Assembly: GCF_015159595.1 (NCBI RefSeq)
Contig: NZ_CP063304.1
Span: forward strand, 310,001-374,000
From: Blautia liquoris
Lineage (GTDB): Bacteria > Bacillota > Clostridia > Lachnospirales > Lachnospiraceae
Direction: 5' to 3'
Length of the DNA: 64,000 bases
Positions 26,729-34,313 of this stretch are shown in pieces (within the stretch, counting starts at the first letter, position 1; the number at the start of each line of letters is the position of its first letter). The position numbers were made by a program, and so were the translations under genes. The notes under the pieces were generated by a model. It had not been told where the DNA came from, made no database searches, and was given only the letters and a program-made list of their open reading frames with translations.

Positions 26729-27919
26729 ATGAAGAAAAAATTAGTTACGATATTGGCTGTACTTTGCACCGGAGCACTTGTCTTTTCCGGGTGCGGAAAG
26801 AAAGATTCAAAAGAAAAGAACACGACAAGTTCTGCAAGCACCCAGACGAAAGACAAGGATAAGGACGGCGGCAAATCATCAGACAGCCAGGAGGTCCCAA
26901 AAGATGATGATCTTCCAATTGTGGATGAAAAAGATGTCACTAAGTGTATTGAAATTGGTGATTATAAAGGCCTGAAACTGGAGAAAACAGTGACCCAAGT
27001 GACGGACAAGGATATTGATGATGCGGTAAAATCAAATTACAGTAATACGCCGATTAAAGATGAACCCGCTAAGATGGGGGACACAGCATACATCAGCTAT
27101 GTCGGTAAGATTGACGGAAAAGAATTTGACGGCGGAAGTGCTGACTCGGTTCCGCTGACACTTGGATCGAAGAGCTTTATCGAGGGATTTGAAGAAGGAG
27201 TAGTCGGAATGAAAGCCGGTGATACGAAAGATTTGAATTTGACATTTCCGGATCCATATGAGAGTAACAAAGATTTATCCGGTAAGCCAGTAGTCTTTAC
27301 AGTTACAGTAGGCAACGTCACACGTCCGTTTACAGAGCTTTCAGAGGAATGGGTAAAGCAATACACAAAATCGTCAAATATTGATGAGTATAAGGATACG
27401 ATTAAAAAACAGCTGACGGATCAGGCGGCCGCCACAGATGAAAATGCTCTTAAGAATGTGGCATGGCAGAAGGTTTTGGAGAACAGCAACGTAAAGCAGT
27501 ATCAGAAAGAAGAACTTGAATCTTCGAAAAAAGAGATGGAGGACTATATCTCGCAGTATGCTGCAATGATGGGCACAGATCTGGATGGATATAAAAAGCA
27601 GGCTGGAATCTCGGATGAAGATTATGAGACACAGCTAATCGTCGGTGCGAAAGAGACTGCAAAGAGTAAGATGGCCATGAAAGCAATAGCTGAAAAAGAA
27701 AAATTCACAAAGAAAGACCAGGAATATAAAGATTTGCTTGCAAAGACAGCAAAAGAGTATGGTGTATCGGAAGATGATTTTATTAAGCAGATGGGTCAGG
27801 ATCAGGTGGATGCCTATATTGAAAGCGAACGTATCATGAAGGTGATTCTGGATTCCGCAGAGATTAAGGAAGTACCGGCTGAGACGAAAGACACTGCGTC
27901 GACTTCGTCAGACAAGTGA
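26729..27919 (+). CDS. Trigger-factor-like FKBP lipoprotein (extracytoplasmic foldase)
   Basis: A 396-residue predicted lipoprotein: signal peptide and lipobox VFSGC (cysteine near residue 21), a Ser/Lys/Asp-rich linker (to about 60), an FKBP-type PPIase domain (about 100-190, with GDTAYISYVGKIDGKEFDGG and FIEGFEEGVVGMKAGD), then a helical C-terminal region laid out like trigger factor (LSEEWVKQYTKSSNIDEYKD onward). It lacks the ribosome-binding N-terminal domain. This suggests a prolyl isomerase/chaperone acting outside the membrane. A downstream gene starts 12 nt later. Confidence 0.87.
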   Translation: MKKKLVTILAVLCTGALVFSGCGKKDSKEKNTTSSASTQTKDKDKDGGKSSDSQEVPKDDDLPIVDEKDVTKCIEIGDYKGLKLEKTVTQVTDKDIDDAVKSNYSNTPIKDEPAKMGDTAYISYVGKIDGKEFDGGSADSVPLTLGSKSFIEGFEEGVVGMKAGDTKDLNLTFPDPYESNKDLSGKPVVFTVTVGNVTRPFTELSEEWVKQYTKSSNIDEYKDTIKKQLTDQAAATDENALKNVAWQKVLENSNVKQYQKEELESSKKEMEDYISQYAAMMGTDLDGYKKQAGISDEDYETQLIVGAKETAKSKMAMKAIAEKEKFTKKDQEYKDLLAKTAKEYGVSEDDFIKQMGQDQVDAYIESERIMKVILDSAEIKEVPAETKDTASTSSDK

Positions 27920-27931
27920 GGATAAAGGGAT

Positions 27932-28423
27932 ATGGCAGACGGCTTTCTATCACCAGAAGGTGAGTTTTTTGAAAAAAATGAAAAAGAAGATTTTCATAGT
28001 ATGACGGCAAGAAGGATTCTTGGACCGGATTACAGCGATACGGATCCGGTAAGCGAACTGATTCGCCGTGGCTATCTGTCACTGATAGAGTTCCGGGCGC
28101 CCGGCGGATTAAAAAGTATCCAGCCAGATCTTGATTATGTGATCGGTAAGAGATCGGGGATGCTGACCGATGCACAGAAAGAATGGCTTGAGCTGCATCA
28201 AGATTGGCTTACCAGACATCAGCAATATACGATCAATATGGACGAGAATGGTATTTTCAAAGATTACGAATTAAATGATGTCAAAATGTATCTCGTCTGT
28301 GATGTCTGCCCTCTTCGGGATACCCGGAAGTTATGGTGCGACGGAAGAAACATAAAAGAACCGGATGACTGTGGGGCATGTGATAAGATTGTACCGGAGC
28401 CGTTAAAACACCGACAGAGATAA
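27932..28423 (+). CDS. Conserved-type hypothetical protein with a C-terminal cysteine cluster
   Basis: A 163-residue cytoplasmic-looking protein I cannot name. The N-terminal half contains FHSMTARRILGPDYSDTDPV and LIRRGYLSLIEFRAPGGL. The C-terminus has CDVCPLRDTRKLWCDG and DDCGACDKIV, giving five cysteines after a leading pair (C-x2-C, C, C-x2-C) that could bind zinc or form disulfides. It starts 12 nt after the trigger-factor-like lipoprotein gene, so it is probably in the same transcript. It is followed by a partial structured repeat that can act as terminator. Confidence 0.7.
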   Translation: MADGFLSPEGEFFEKNEKEDFHSMTARRILGPDYSDTDPVSELIRRGYLSLIEFRAPGGLKSIQPDLDYVIGKRSGMLTDAQKEWLELHQDWLTRHQQYTINMDENGIFKDYELNDVKMYLVCDVCPLRDTRKLWCDGRNIKEPDDCGACDKIVPEPLKHRQR

Positions 28424-28451
28424 TCCGTATGGATTCTACTGGAATCGAGTT

Positions 28452-28531
28452 ACGTATCTATGGTTATTCGGATCAAAAAGGTTATGGTTTTCATGCAAGT
28501 ATGAAAAGCATAACCTTTTGACTCTAGTATC
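28452..28531 (-). repeat. Structured repeat element, copy B (partial; helix I), likely also a terminator
   Basis: The hairpin at 28473-28521 has a stem of about 20 bp (AAAAGGTTATG with CATAACCTTTT) and the core TTTCATGC/TATGAAA, matching helix I of copies A and C. Read on the minus strand it is preceded by GATACTAGAG, comparable with GATACCAAGAG at the start of copy C, and followed by a short stretch like the segment after helix I. Helices II and III are missing. It lies between two convergent genes and can terminate both. Confidence 0.7.
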
Positions 28532-28535
28532 CTGT

Positions 28536-29540
28536 TTATCTCACTGCTTCTTTTGCATATTTGGTAGTGACCAGTTTGTCATAGGGAGCGCGCCTGGACA
28601 ACTCTTTGCTGCTTTCGAGGATATCCTGCAGAAGTTCGAAACTTTCTTTTTCGTATATCAGATCGGATTTCCATGTCTCCTGGTCATAATAACGTTTTAC
28701 AATGGTAGTGATAGTCTCCAGTTTCGTTTCTTTAAACTGAGGGGCAATCACTTTGGCGATCTCTTCTGGAGTATGATTTTGGACATAATCCATTCCTTTT
28801 TGAAGTGCGTTTGTGAAAGAATGAATAATCTCAGGATGATCCTTGATATAACTCGATTTGGCACTGTAAGAAGTGTAAGGAACATATCCAGAGTCTGTTC
28901 CGAGGGATGCAACGACATATCCATCGCCCTCTTCTTCCAGAGCGGTCGCGGATGGTTCAAACTCAACCGTGTAATCGCCGCTGCCTCCAGAGAATGCAGC
29001 TGCAGTGGAACCGAAATCAATACTCTGATTGATGTCAAGGTCTTTAAAAGGGTCAATATTGTTCTGCTTCAAGACATATTCGAAGACCATCTCAGGCATT
29101 CCGCCCTTTCGTCCTCCAAGTACATCTTTTCCTTTGATGTCCTCCCACGTAAAGTCGGGCTCTTTTTGTCTGGACACCAAAAAGTTTCCGGCTCGCTGTG
29201 TGAGCTGGGCAAAGTTTGTGATGACATCATTCGCACCTTCAAGATAAGCGTAGATGGATGACTCACCGCCCATAAACCCAATATCAGCCTCACCGGAGAT
29301 CAAAGAAGTCAATACCTTGTCAGCCCCGAACCCCGTCACCAGTTCCAGATCAATCCCCTCTTCCTTGAAGTAGCCCTTCTCAATAGCCACATACTGTGGA
29401 GCATAGAAAATCGAATGTGCGACTTCATTGAGCGTGACATGTGTGACCTTCGAAGAAGAATCTCTCTTCCCTGAACAACCAGAGAGAATAAGGCCTGTCA
29501 GAAGTGTAAATATTAGTAAACTTAACGTTTTTCTTCTCAT
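28536..29540 (-). CDS. ABC transporter substrate-binding lipoprotein (NMT1/SsuA/ThiY type), orphan
   Basis: A 334-residue predicted lipoprotein with lipobox LILSGC (cysteine near residue 22). The mature part starts with TLNEVAHSIFYAPQYVAIEKGYFKEEGIDLEL, the standard N-terminal motif of the nitrate/taurine/thiamine-precursor binding protein family, followed by GFGADKVLTSLISGEADIGFMG. The ligand cannot be read from sequence; nitrogen or sulfur compounds or the thiamine pyrimidine are all possible. No permease or ATPase gene adjoins it, so it must work with a transporter encoded elsewhere. AGGAGG precedes the ATG on the minus strand. Confidence 0.85.
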   Translation of the reverse strand: MRRKTLSLLIFTLLTGLILSGCSGKRDSSSKVTHVTLNEVAHSIFYAPQYVAIEKGYFKEEGIDLELVTGFGADKVLTSLISGEADIGFMGGESSIYAYLEGANDVITNFAQLTQRAGNFLVSRQKEPDFTWEDIKGKDVLGGRKGGMPEMVFEYVLKQNNIDPFKDLDINQSIDFGSTAAAFSGGSGDYTVEFEPSATALEEEGDGYVVASLGTDSGYVPYTSYSAKSSYIKDHPEIIHSFTNALQKGMDYVQNHTPEEIAKVIAPQFKETKLETITTIVKRYYDQETWKSDLIYEKESFELLQDILESSKELSRRAPYDKLVTTKYAKEAVR

Positions 29541-29637
29541 AAAATCCTCCTGTTAGATATATTACGGTGCTATATTCTATGAGAAACCAGGGCAAATGGT
29601 GCCCTCCACTTGCCACCCAAAGAAAAAAAGAGTATAG

Positions 29638-29784
29638 TGATACCAAGAGTTTCAAAGTCATGCTTTTTCATGCTTGCATGGAAAAGCATGACCTTGAAAC
29701 TCGCAACAGCATGAAAAGGAAGCCCGCCAGGGCGGACTTAGAATGCTGTTAGGATTGCGTGAGCGCAAAGCGCGGAGCAACTTA
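29638..29784 (+). repeat. Structured repeat element, copy C
   Basis: It begins TGATACCA (left terminal repeat) and contains all three helices of copy A in order: helix I at about 29650-29700 (GTCATGC...TTTTTCATGC-TT-GCATGGAAAA...GCATGAC), helix II closed by AACAGCAT/ATGCTGTT with GCCC-GCCA-GGGC, and helix III with GCGC-AAA-GCGC. Base changes relative to copy A fall on both sides of stems. Similarity ends at GGAGCAA (29780), 2 nt before the stop codon of the minus-strand CYTH gene; the right terminal repeat is absent. Confidence 0.82.
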
Positions 29785-30237
29785 CACAGCCCCTTGCCCT
29801 CTACTTAAAGTGCTATTCTGATATTTTGCAGAGAAAGTCACATCCTTACCGAACCAAGACGGCGGTATGAACTTGCGTGCACTTTCCTCATCTGGGAATT
29901 CCACTTCTGCGAGATAAAGAGTCTCATAGGGTTTATGAAAGTGATCCAGTTCGATCTTAAGCTTCTGGCCAAGAGGGAGGACATACCGGGTTTTTGATAT
30001 CAAAATACCATCTGTTTTGGGGCGCATATGTTCATATGCTTCTTTTGTAAGCGGAAGATTGTATTCTTCTCTGGACAGAAACCCCTTTGATTTATAGGTA
30101 AGAACATACTCATCACCCTGACGGCGGATGCGGACAACGGGTTCCGTATTCAGGTAGCCTTGTTCAATTTCATAATGGGGATACCGATTTATGTTTTCCG
30201 GCAGTTGATGTATCAGATATTTACGTTCAATTTCCAT
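29782..30237 (-). CDS. CYTH-domain protein (triphosphate tunnel metalloenzyme family)
   Basis: A 151-residue protein with the defining EIERKYLI motif at residues 2-9 and the expected basic and acidic strand motifs GYLNTEPVVRIRRQGDEYVLTYKSKG (positions about 27-52) and LKIELDHFHKPYETLYLAEVEFPDEE (about 93-118). Members hydrolyse inorganic triphosphate or related nucleotides, or act as class IV adenylate cyclases; bacterial short forms are mostly triphosphatases. The activity here is inferred. The stop codon lies right at the edge of structured repeat copy C. Confidence 0.88.
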   Translation of the reverse strand: MEIERKYLIHQLPENINRYPHYEIEQGYLNTEPVVRIRRQGDEYVLTYKSKGFLSREEYNLPLTKEAYEHMRPKTDGILISKTRYVLPLGQKLKIELDHFHKPYETLYLAEVEFPDEESARKFIPPSWFGKDVTFSAKYQNSTLSRGQGAV

Positions 30238-30372
30238 ATAAGTTCCTCGCTTTCGTTTTGATATTCATGATGTCCAGGGCGGAAGTTGTTGGATTGATTA
30301 TAACACAACAGTAAAAAGAAGAGAAGATGATGGGTAATGATTGTAAGAGTCATTACAGAAAGGATGAAGAAG

Positions 30373-30921
30373 ATGGCAAAAGCATATATATTTTTGGCGG
30401 ATGGATGTGAAGAGGTGGAGGCACTGACGCCGGCCGATCTGTTTCGAAGGGCAGGCATCACAGTGTCTACGGTTTCTATTATGGGATCACAGACAATCGA
30501 AGGGGCACACAAGATTAAGTTCAAAGCAGACCAGTTGTATATGGATACGGACTTTGAAGATGGGGACCTCTTCATGCTTCCCGGAGGAATGCCGGGCACG
30601 AAGAATCTTGCGGATTACAGCCCTCTGATTCAACTTCTGAAAGACAAAAACAATGAGGGGAAGCGTCTTGCAGCAATCTGTGCGGCACCTGCACTCATAT
30701 TGGGTGAACACAGTTTTTTGGACGGAAAAAAGGCTGTCTGCTATCCGGGTATGGAGGAAAAGCTGCTTAAAGCTGAGGTTCATACCGAGCCGGTGATCAC
30801 AGATGGCAATATCACGACCAGCCGGGGAGTCGGCACGGTAATCGACTATAGTTTGGAACTTATACGGCTGCTCAAAGATGAGAGGACTGCACAAGAGATA
30901 AAAAAGAGCATTGTTTATTAA
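30373..30921 (+). CDS. DJ-1/PfpI family protein
   Basis: A 182-residue protein of the DJ-1/ThiJ/PfpI class I glutamine amidotransferase-like fold. Visible are YIFLADGCEEVEALTPADLFRRAG at residues 3-26, the nucleophile-elbow region LAAICAAPALILGEH near 99 with the conserved cysteine, and TSRGVGTVIDYSLELI near 154. Family members act as deglycases, chaperones or stress proteins; the role here is not fixed. The start is the ATG 9 nt after AAAGG; earlier in-frame ATGs are too close to it. A hairpin terminator overlaps its end. Confidence 0.88.
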   Translation: MAKAYIFLADGCEEVEALTPADLFRRAGITVSTVSIMGSQTIEGAHKIKFKADQLYMDTDFEDGDLFMLPGGMPGTKNLADYSPLIQLLKDKNNEGKRLAAICAAPALILGEHSFLDGKKAVCYPGMEEKLLKAEVHTEPVITDGNITTSRGVGTVIDYSLELIRLLKDERTAQEIKKSIVY

Positions 30922-30935
30922 AAAAGGCTCTTTTC
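30901..30935 (+). terminator. Intrinsic terminator overlapping the end of the DJ-1 gene
   Basis: AAAAAGAGC pairs with GCTCTTTT across a 17-nt loop that contains the stop codon, followed by further T-rich sequence. Confidence 0.65.
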
Positions 30936-31030
30936 ATTTTTCTATGTTTATGCTATACTGCAATAATGACTGTAAGTTTGAGATGATGCGAGCATTACTT
31001 TATAGATTTCAAGGAGGAATAAAAAAAGAC

Positions 31031-32317
31031 ATGAGTGTACAGGTCGAAAAATTAGAGCACAATATGGCGAAACTTACAATAGAAGTTTCAGCTGCAGATT
31101 TTGATAAAGCAATCCAGAAAGTATATGAGAAACAAAAAAGTAAAATCAGTATTCCGGGATTTCGTAAAGGAAAAACTCCCAGAGCTGTCATTGAAAAGAT
31201 GTATGGCACAGGTATCTTTTATGAAGATGCGGCAAATGACACGATTCAGCAGAACTATCCGGCAGCAGTATCCGAATCTGAACTATCAATCGTATCGCAG
31301 CCTGATATTCAGGTTGTTCAGATCGAAAAAGGAAAACCGTTTATCTTCACGGCAGAAGTTGCTGTAAAACCAGAAGTTACTCTCGGGGAATATAAGGGGT
31401 TAGAAGTTTCGAAGTCAGACCTTACTGTGACCGATGAGGACGTGGATGAAGAAATAAAAAAAGAGCAGGACAAGAATGCCAGAACTATTACAATCGAGGA
31501 CAGATTTTCCCAGGAAGGGGATACTGTTACGATCGATTTTGACGGTTCGATAGACGGGGTTGCCTTTGACGGTGGTTCCGCAAAAGATTATCCTTTGACT
31601 TTAGGCGCTCACCAGTTTATTCCCGGATTCGAGGAACAGCTTGTCGGAAGGAATCCGGAAGAAACTGTCGATGTACATGTAACGTTCCCTGAGGACTATC
31701 AGGCAGAAGAACTGCGGGGAAAAGAAGCAGTGTTTCAATGTGTCATCCACAAAATTGAAGCGAAAGAGCTTCCCGAATTAGATGATGAATTCGCCCAGGA
31801 CGTCTCAGAGTTTGACACGATGGAAGAATATAAAGCCGATATCAGGAAAAATCTGGAAAGTAAAAAAGAAGAAGAAGCAAAACGCGCAAAAGAGGATGCA
31901 GCGGTTGACAAAGCAATTGAGAATGCCACAATGGATATTCCGGATGCCATGGTCGACACGCAGGTAAATCAGATGGTCGATGATTTTGCAAAAAGAATCC
32001 AGTCTCAGGGACTTACCATGGAGCAGTACATGCAGTTTACCGGTTCAACGATGGACAGCGTCCGTGAGCAGATGAAGCCGCAGGCACTCAAGAGCATCCA
32101 GTCCAGACTGGTACTTGAGAAAATAGCTGAGGCAGAGAAGATTGAAATCGGCGATGACAGGTTGGATGAAGAAATCAAAAACATGGCAGAGATGTACAAG
32201 ATGGAACCGGATAAATTCAAAGACCTCATCGGCGATTATGAAAAAGAGCAGATGAAACAGGATCTGTCCGTTCAGGAGGCAATTACATTTCTGGCAGACA
32301 GTGCAGTAGAAAAATAA
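31031..32317 (+). CDS. tig: Trigger factor
   Basis: A 428-residue ribosome-associated chaperone and prolyl isomerase. The N-terminal ribosome-binding domain includes the signature PGFRKGKTPRAVIEKMYG (residues about 41-58, key G-F-R-K-G-K), then the FKBP domain with FDGSIDGVAFDGGSAKDYPL near 167 and FIPGFEEQLVG, then the helical C-terminal domain from LDDEFAQDVSEFDTMEEYK. AAGGAGG lies 12 nt before the ATG; the frame continues 40 codons upstream without a binding site. It leads directly to clpP, clpX and lon, a protein quality-control block conserved in Firmicutes. Confidence 0.97.
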   Translation: MSVQVEKLEHNMAKLTIEVSAADFDKAIQKVYEKQKSKISIPGFRKGKTPRAVIEKMYGTGIFYEDAANDTIQQNYPAAVSESELSIVSQPDIQVVQIEKGKPFIFTAEVAVKPEVTLGEYKGLEVSKSDLTVTDEDVDEEIKKEQDKNARTITIEDRFSQEGDTVTIDFDGSIDGVAFDGGSAKDYPLTLGAHQFIPGFEEQLVGRNPEETVDVHVTFPEDYQAEELRGKEAVFQCVIHKIEAKELPELDDEFAQDVSEFDTMEEYKADIRKNLESKKEEEAKRAKEDAAVDKAIENATMDIPDAMVDTQVNQMVDDFAKRIQSQGLTMEQYMQFTGSTMDSVREQMKPQALKSIQSRLVLEKIAEAEKIEIGDDRLDEEIKNMAEMYKMEPDKFKDLIGDYEKEQMKQDLSVQEAITFLADSAVEK

Positions 32318-32350
32318 CAATAGATGTTTTTTTCAAAAGGAGGCTATAGT

Positions 32351-32932
32351 ATGAGCTTAGTACCTTATGTCATAGAACAGACAAGCAGAGGCGAAAGAAG
32401 TTACGATATATATTCAAGATTGTTAAAAGATCGCATCATTTTTCTCGGTGAAGAGGTCAATGATGCAAGTGCAAGCGTGATTGTCGCTCAGCTTTTATTC
32501 CTTGAGGCAGAAGATCCGGGAAAAGACATTCACCTGTATATCAACAGTCCGGGCGGTTCTGTTACATCCGGATTCGCAATTTACGATACGATGAAGTACA
32601 TTAAGTGCGATATTGAGACTATTTGTGTTGGAATGGCAGCCAGCATGGGGGCATTTTTGCTGACAGCCGGAACAAAAGGAAAACGTCTTGCACTGCCAAA
32701 TGCCGAAATCATGATTCACCAGCCTTCCGGCGGTGCCCAGGGACAGGCTACAGAAATTGGGATTGTGGCAGATCATATCATGAAAACGAAACAAAAGCTA
32801 AATAAGATCTTATCGGAAAGTACAGGGCAGCCAATTGAGAAAATTCAGGCTGACACCGAGCGTGATAACTATATGTCCGCTCAGGAAGCTCTGGACTATG
32901 GTCTGATTGATAAAGTAATTACGAACAGATAA
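32351..32932 (+). CDS. clpP: ATP-dependent Clp protease proteolytic subunit
   Basis: A 193-residue serine peptidase of the usual length. The catalytic serine is in [11 protein letters not shown] (about residue 97), the histidine in [11 protein letters not shown] (about 122), and the aspartate in the DRDN-like segment near 171. [10 protein letters not shown] and the N-terminal [13 protein letters not shown] are also typical. The start is chosen for the AAAAGGAGG upstream; the longer reading would begin before that site. It partners ClpX, encoded next. Confidence 0.97.
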   Translation: MSLVPYVIEQTSRGERSYDIYSRLLKDRIIFLGEEVNDASASVIVAQLLFLEAEDPGKDIHLYINSPGGSVTSGFAIYDTMKYIKCDIETICVGMAASMGAFLLTAGTKGKRLALPNAEIMIHQPSGGAQGQATEIGIVADHIMKTKQKLNKILSESTGQPIEKIQADTERDNYMSAQEALDYGLIDKVITNR

Positions 32933-32941
32933 GAATTGTCA

Positions 32942-32973
32942 GAAAGGGGTACTGCATTCGCAGCGCCCTTTTG
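32942..32973 (+). terminator. Weak intra-operon terminator/attenuator between clpP and clpX
   Basis: AAAGGGG-TA-CTGC pairs with GCAG-CG-CCCTTTT around an ATTC loop, followed by a short T-run. The next gene belongs functionally with clpP, so partial read-through is expected. Confidence 0.55.
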
Positions 32974-33006
32974 TTAAAAAAATGGAAGGGAAAGGATACG
33001 TAAAAT

Positions 33007-34293
33007 ATGGCAGTAAAGGGAAATGACAGAGTCAGATGCTCATTTTGCGGAAAGACCGACGAACAGGTCAGAAAGATGATTGCGGGTCCCGACGGAGCTT
33101 ATATCTGTGATGAATGCGTAGGGATATGTTCCGAGATCATCGAAGAAGATTATGAGCCGGAGATGACTGATTCAGATGATATTAATCTTATGAAACCAAA
33201 AGAGATTAAGGAATATCTCGACGAATATGTCATAGGACAAGACGAGGCAAAGCGTGTGCTGTCCGTGGCTGTATATAATCACTATAAGAGAATTTTAGCT
33301 CAGGAGGCATCGGAAGTGGAGCTTCAAAAGAGCAATGTTCTAATGCTTGGACCGACAGGATCTGGAAAGACATTGCTGGCCCAGACACTCGCAAAGCTTT
33401 TGAATGTGCCGTTTGCGATCGGCGATGCTACGGCTCTTACCGAGGCCGGATATGTCGGCGAAGATGTGGAGAACATTCTGCTAAAATTGATTCAGGCTGC
33501 TGATTATGATATGGAACGTGCACAGCACGGCATCATATATATCGATGAGATTGATAAAATAACAAGGAAATCGGAGAATGCATCCATCACCCGGGATGTC
33601 TCTGGTGAGGGTGTGCAGCAGGCACTCCTTAAGATTCTGGAGGGAACCGTGGCAAGTGTGCCGCCGCAGGGAGGAAGAAAGCATCCACATCAGGAGTTTA
33701 TTCAGATTGATACGACGAATATTCTGTTCATCTGCGGTGGAGCTTTCGACGGAATCGAAAAGGTGATCGCATCTCGTCAGGATACGAAAGCCATCGGATT
33801 CGGCGGAAATATCTCGGAGAAGACAGATGAGAATGTAGGAAAACTGTTAAAGCAGATCATGCCGCAGGATTTTGTAAAATACGGGATGATTCCGGAATTT
33901 ATCGGGCGTGTGCCGGTGGTTGTATCGCTGGATGCTTTGGATGAAGATGCATTGATTCAGATTCTCACAAAGCCTAAAAATTCACTGGTAAACCAGTATC
34001 GCAAGCTGTTTGAACTGGATGGTGTCAGACTGGAATTTGATGAAGATGCACTGAAAGCGATGGCGAAAAAGGCGATGGATCAAAAGACCGGTGCCAGGGG
34101 ATTAAGATCCATCATGGAAGGAACTGTGATGGATCTGATGTATGAGACTCCGTCAGACAACACGATTAAGTCCTGCAAAATCACCGCTGATGTGGTGGGC
34201 AGGAAGGGAGAACCCGTTATCGAATATGGAGAGGCCGCTCCTATCCCGAGAAGGAAACAAAGCAGACGCAAAGGCAGACCGGAAACGGCTTGA
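33007..34293 (+). CDS. clpX: ATP-dependent Clp protease ATP-binding subunit ClpX
   Basis: A 428-residue AAA+ unfoldase. The N-terminal zinc-binding domain shows CSFCGKT (residues about 12-18) and CDECVG. Walker A is [12 protein letters not shown] near 118, Walker [11 protein letters not shown] near 182, and a GFGGNI loop matching the IGF-type ClpP-binding region follows near 261. The sensor-2/C-terminal region includes [13 protein letters not shown]. The C-terminus ends in a short basic tail. It unfolds substrates for ClpP, encoded just upstream. Confidence 0.97.
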   Translation: MAVKGNDRVRCSFCGKTDEQVRKMIAGPDGAYICDECVGICSEIIEEDYEPEMTDSDDINLMKPKEIKEYLDEYVIGQDEAKRVLSVAVYNHYKRILAQEASEVELQKSNVLMLGPTGSGKTLLAQTLAKLLNVPFAIGDATALTEAGYVGEDVENILLKLIQAADYDMERAQHGIIYIDEIDKITRKSENASITRDVSGEGVQQALLKILEGTVASVPPQGGRKHPHQEFIQIDTTNILFICGGAFDGIEKVIASRQDTKAIGFGGNISEKTDENVGKLLKQIMPQDFVKYGMIPEFIGRVPVVVSLDALDEDALIQILTKPKNSLVNQYRKLFELDGVRLEFDEDALKAMAKKAMDQKTGARGLRSIMEGTVMDLMYETPSDNTIKSCKITADVVGRKGEPVIEYGEAAPIPRRKQSRRKGRPETA

Positions 34294-34313
34294 TGAAGAA
34301 TTGAGGAGTACAG

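Noticed and set aside
28518-29261. 247-codon plus-strand frame opposite the ABC binding protein gene
   Set aside because: Antisense shadow of a lipoprotein gene with signal peptide, lipobox and strong ribosome binding site.
29541-29637. Possible second TPP riboswitch ahead of the orphan binding protein
   Set aside because: The CTGAGA and ACCTGA core motifs are absent on the minus strand; only repeat copy C and unremarkable sequence lie upstream.
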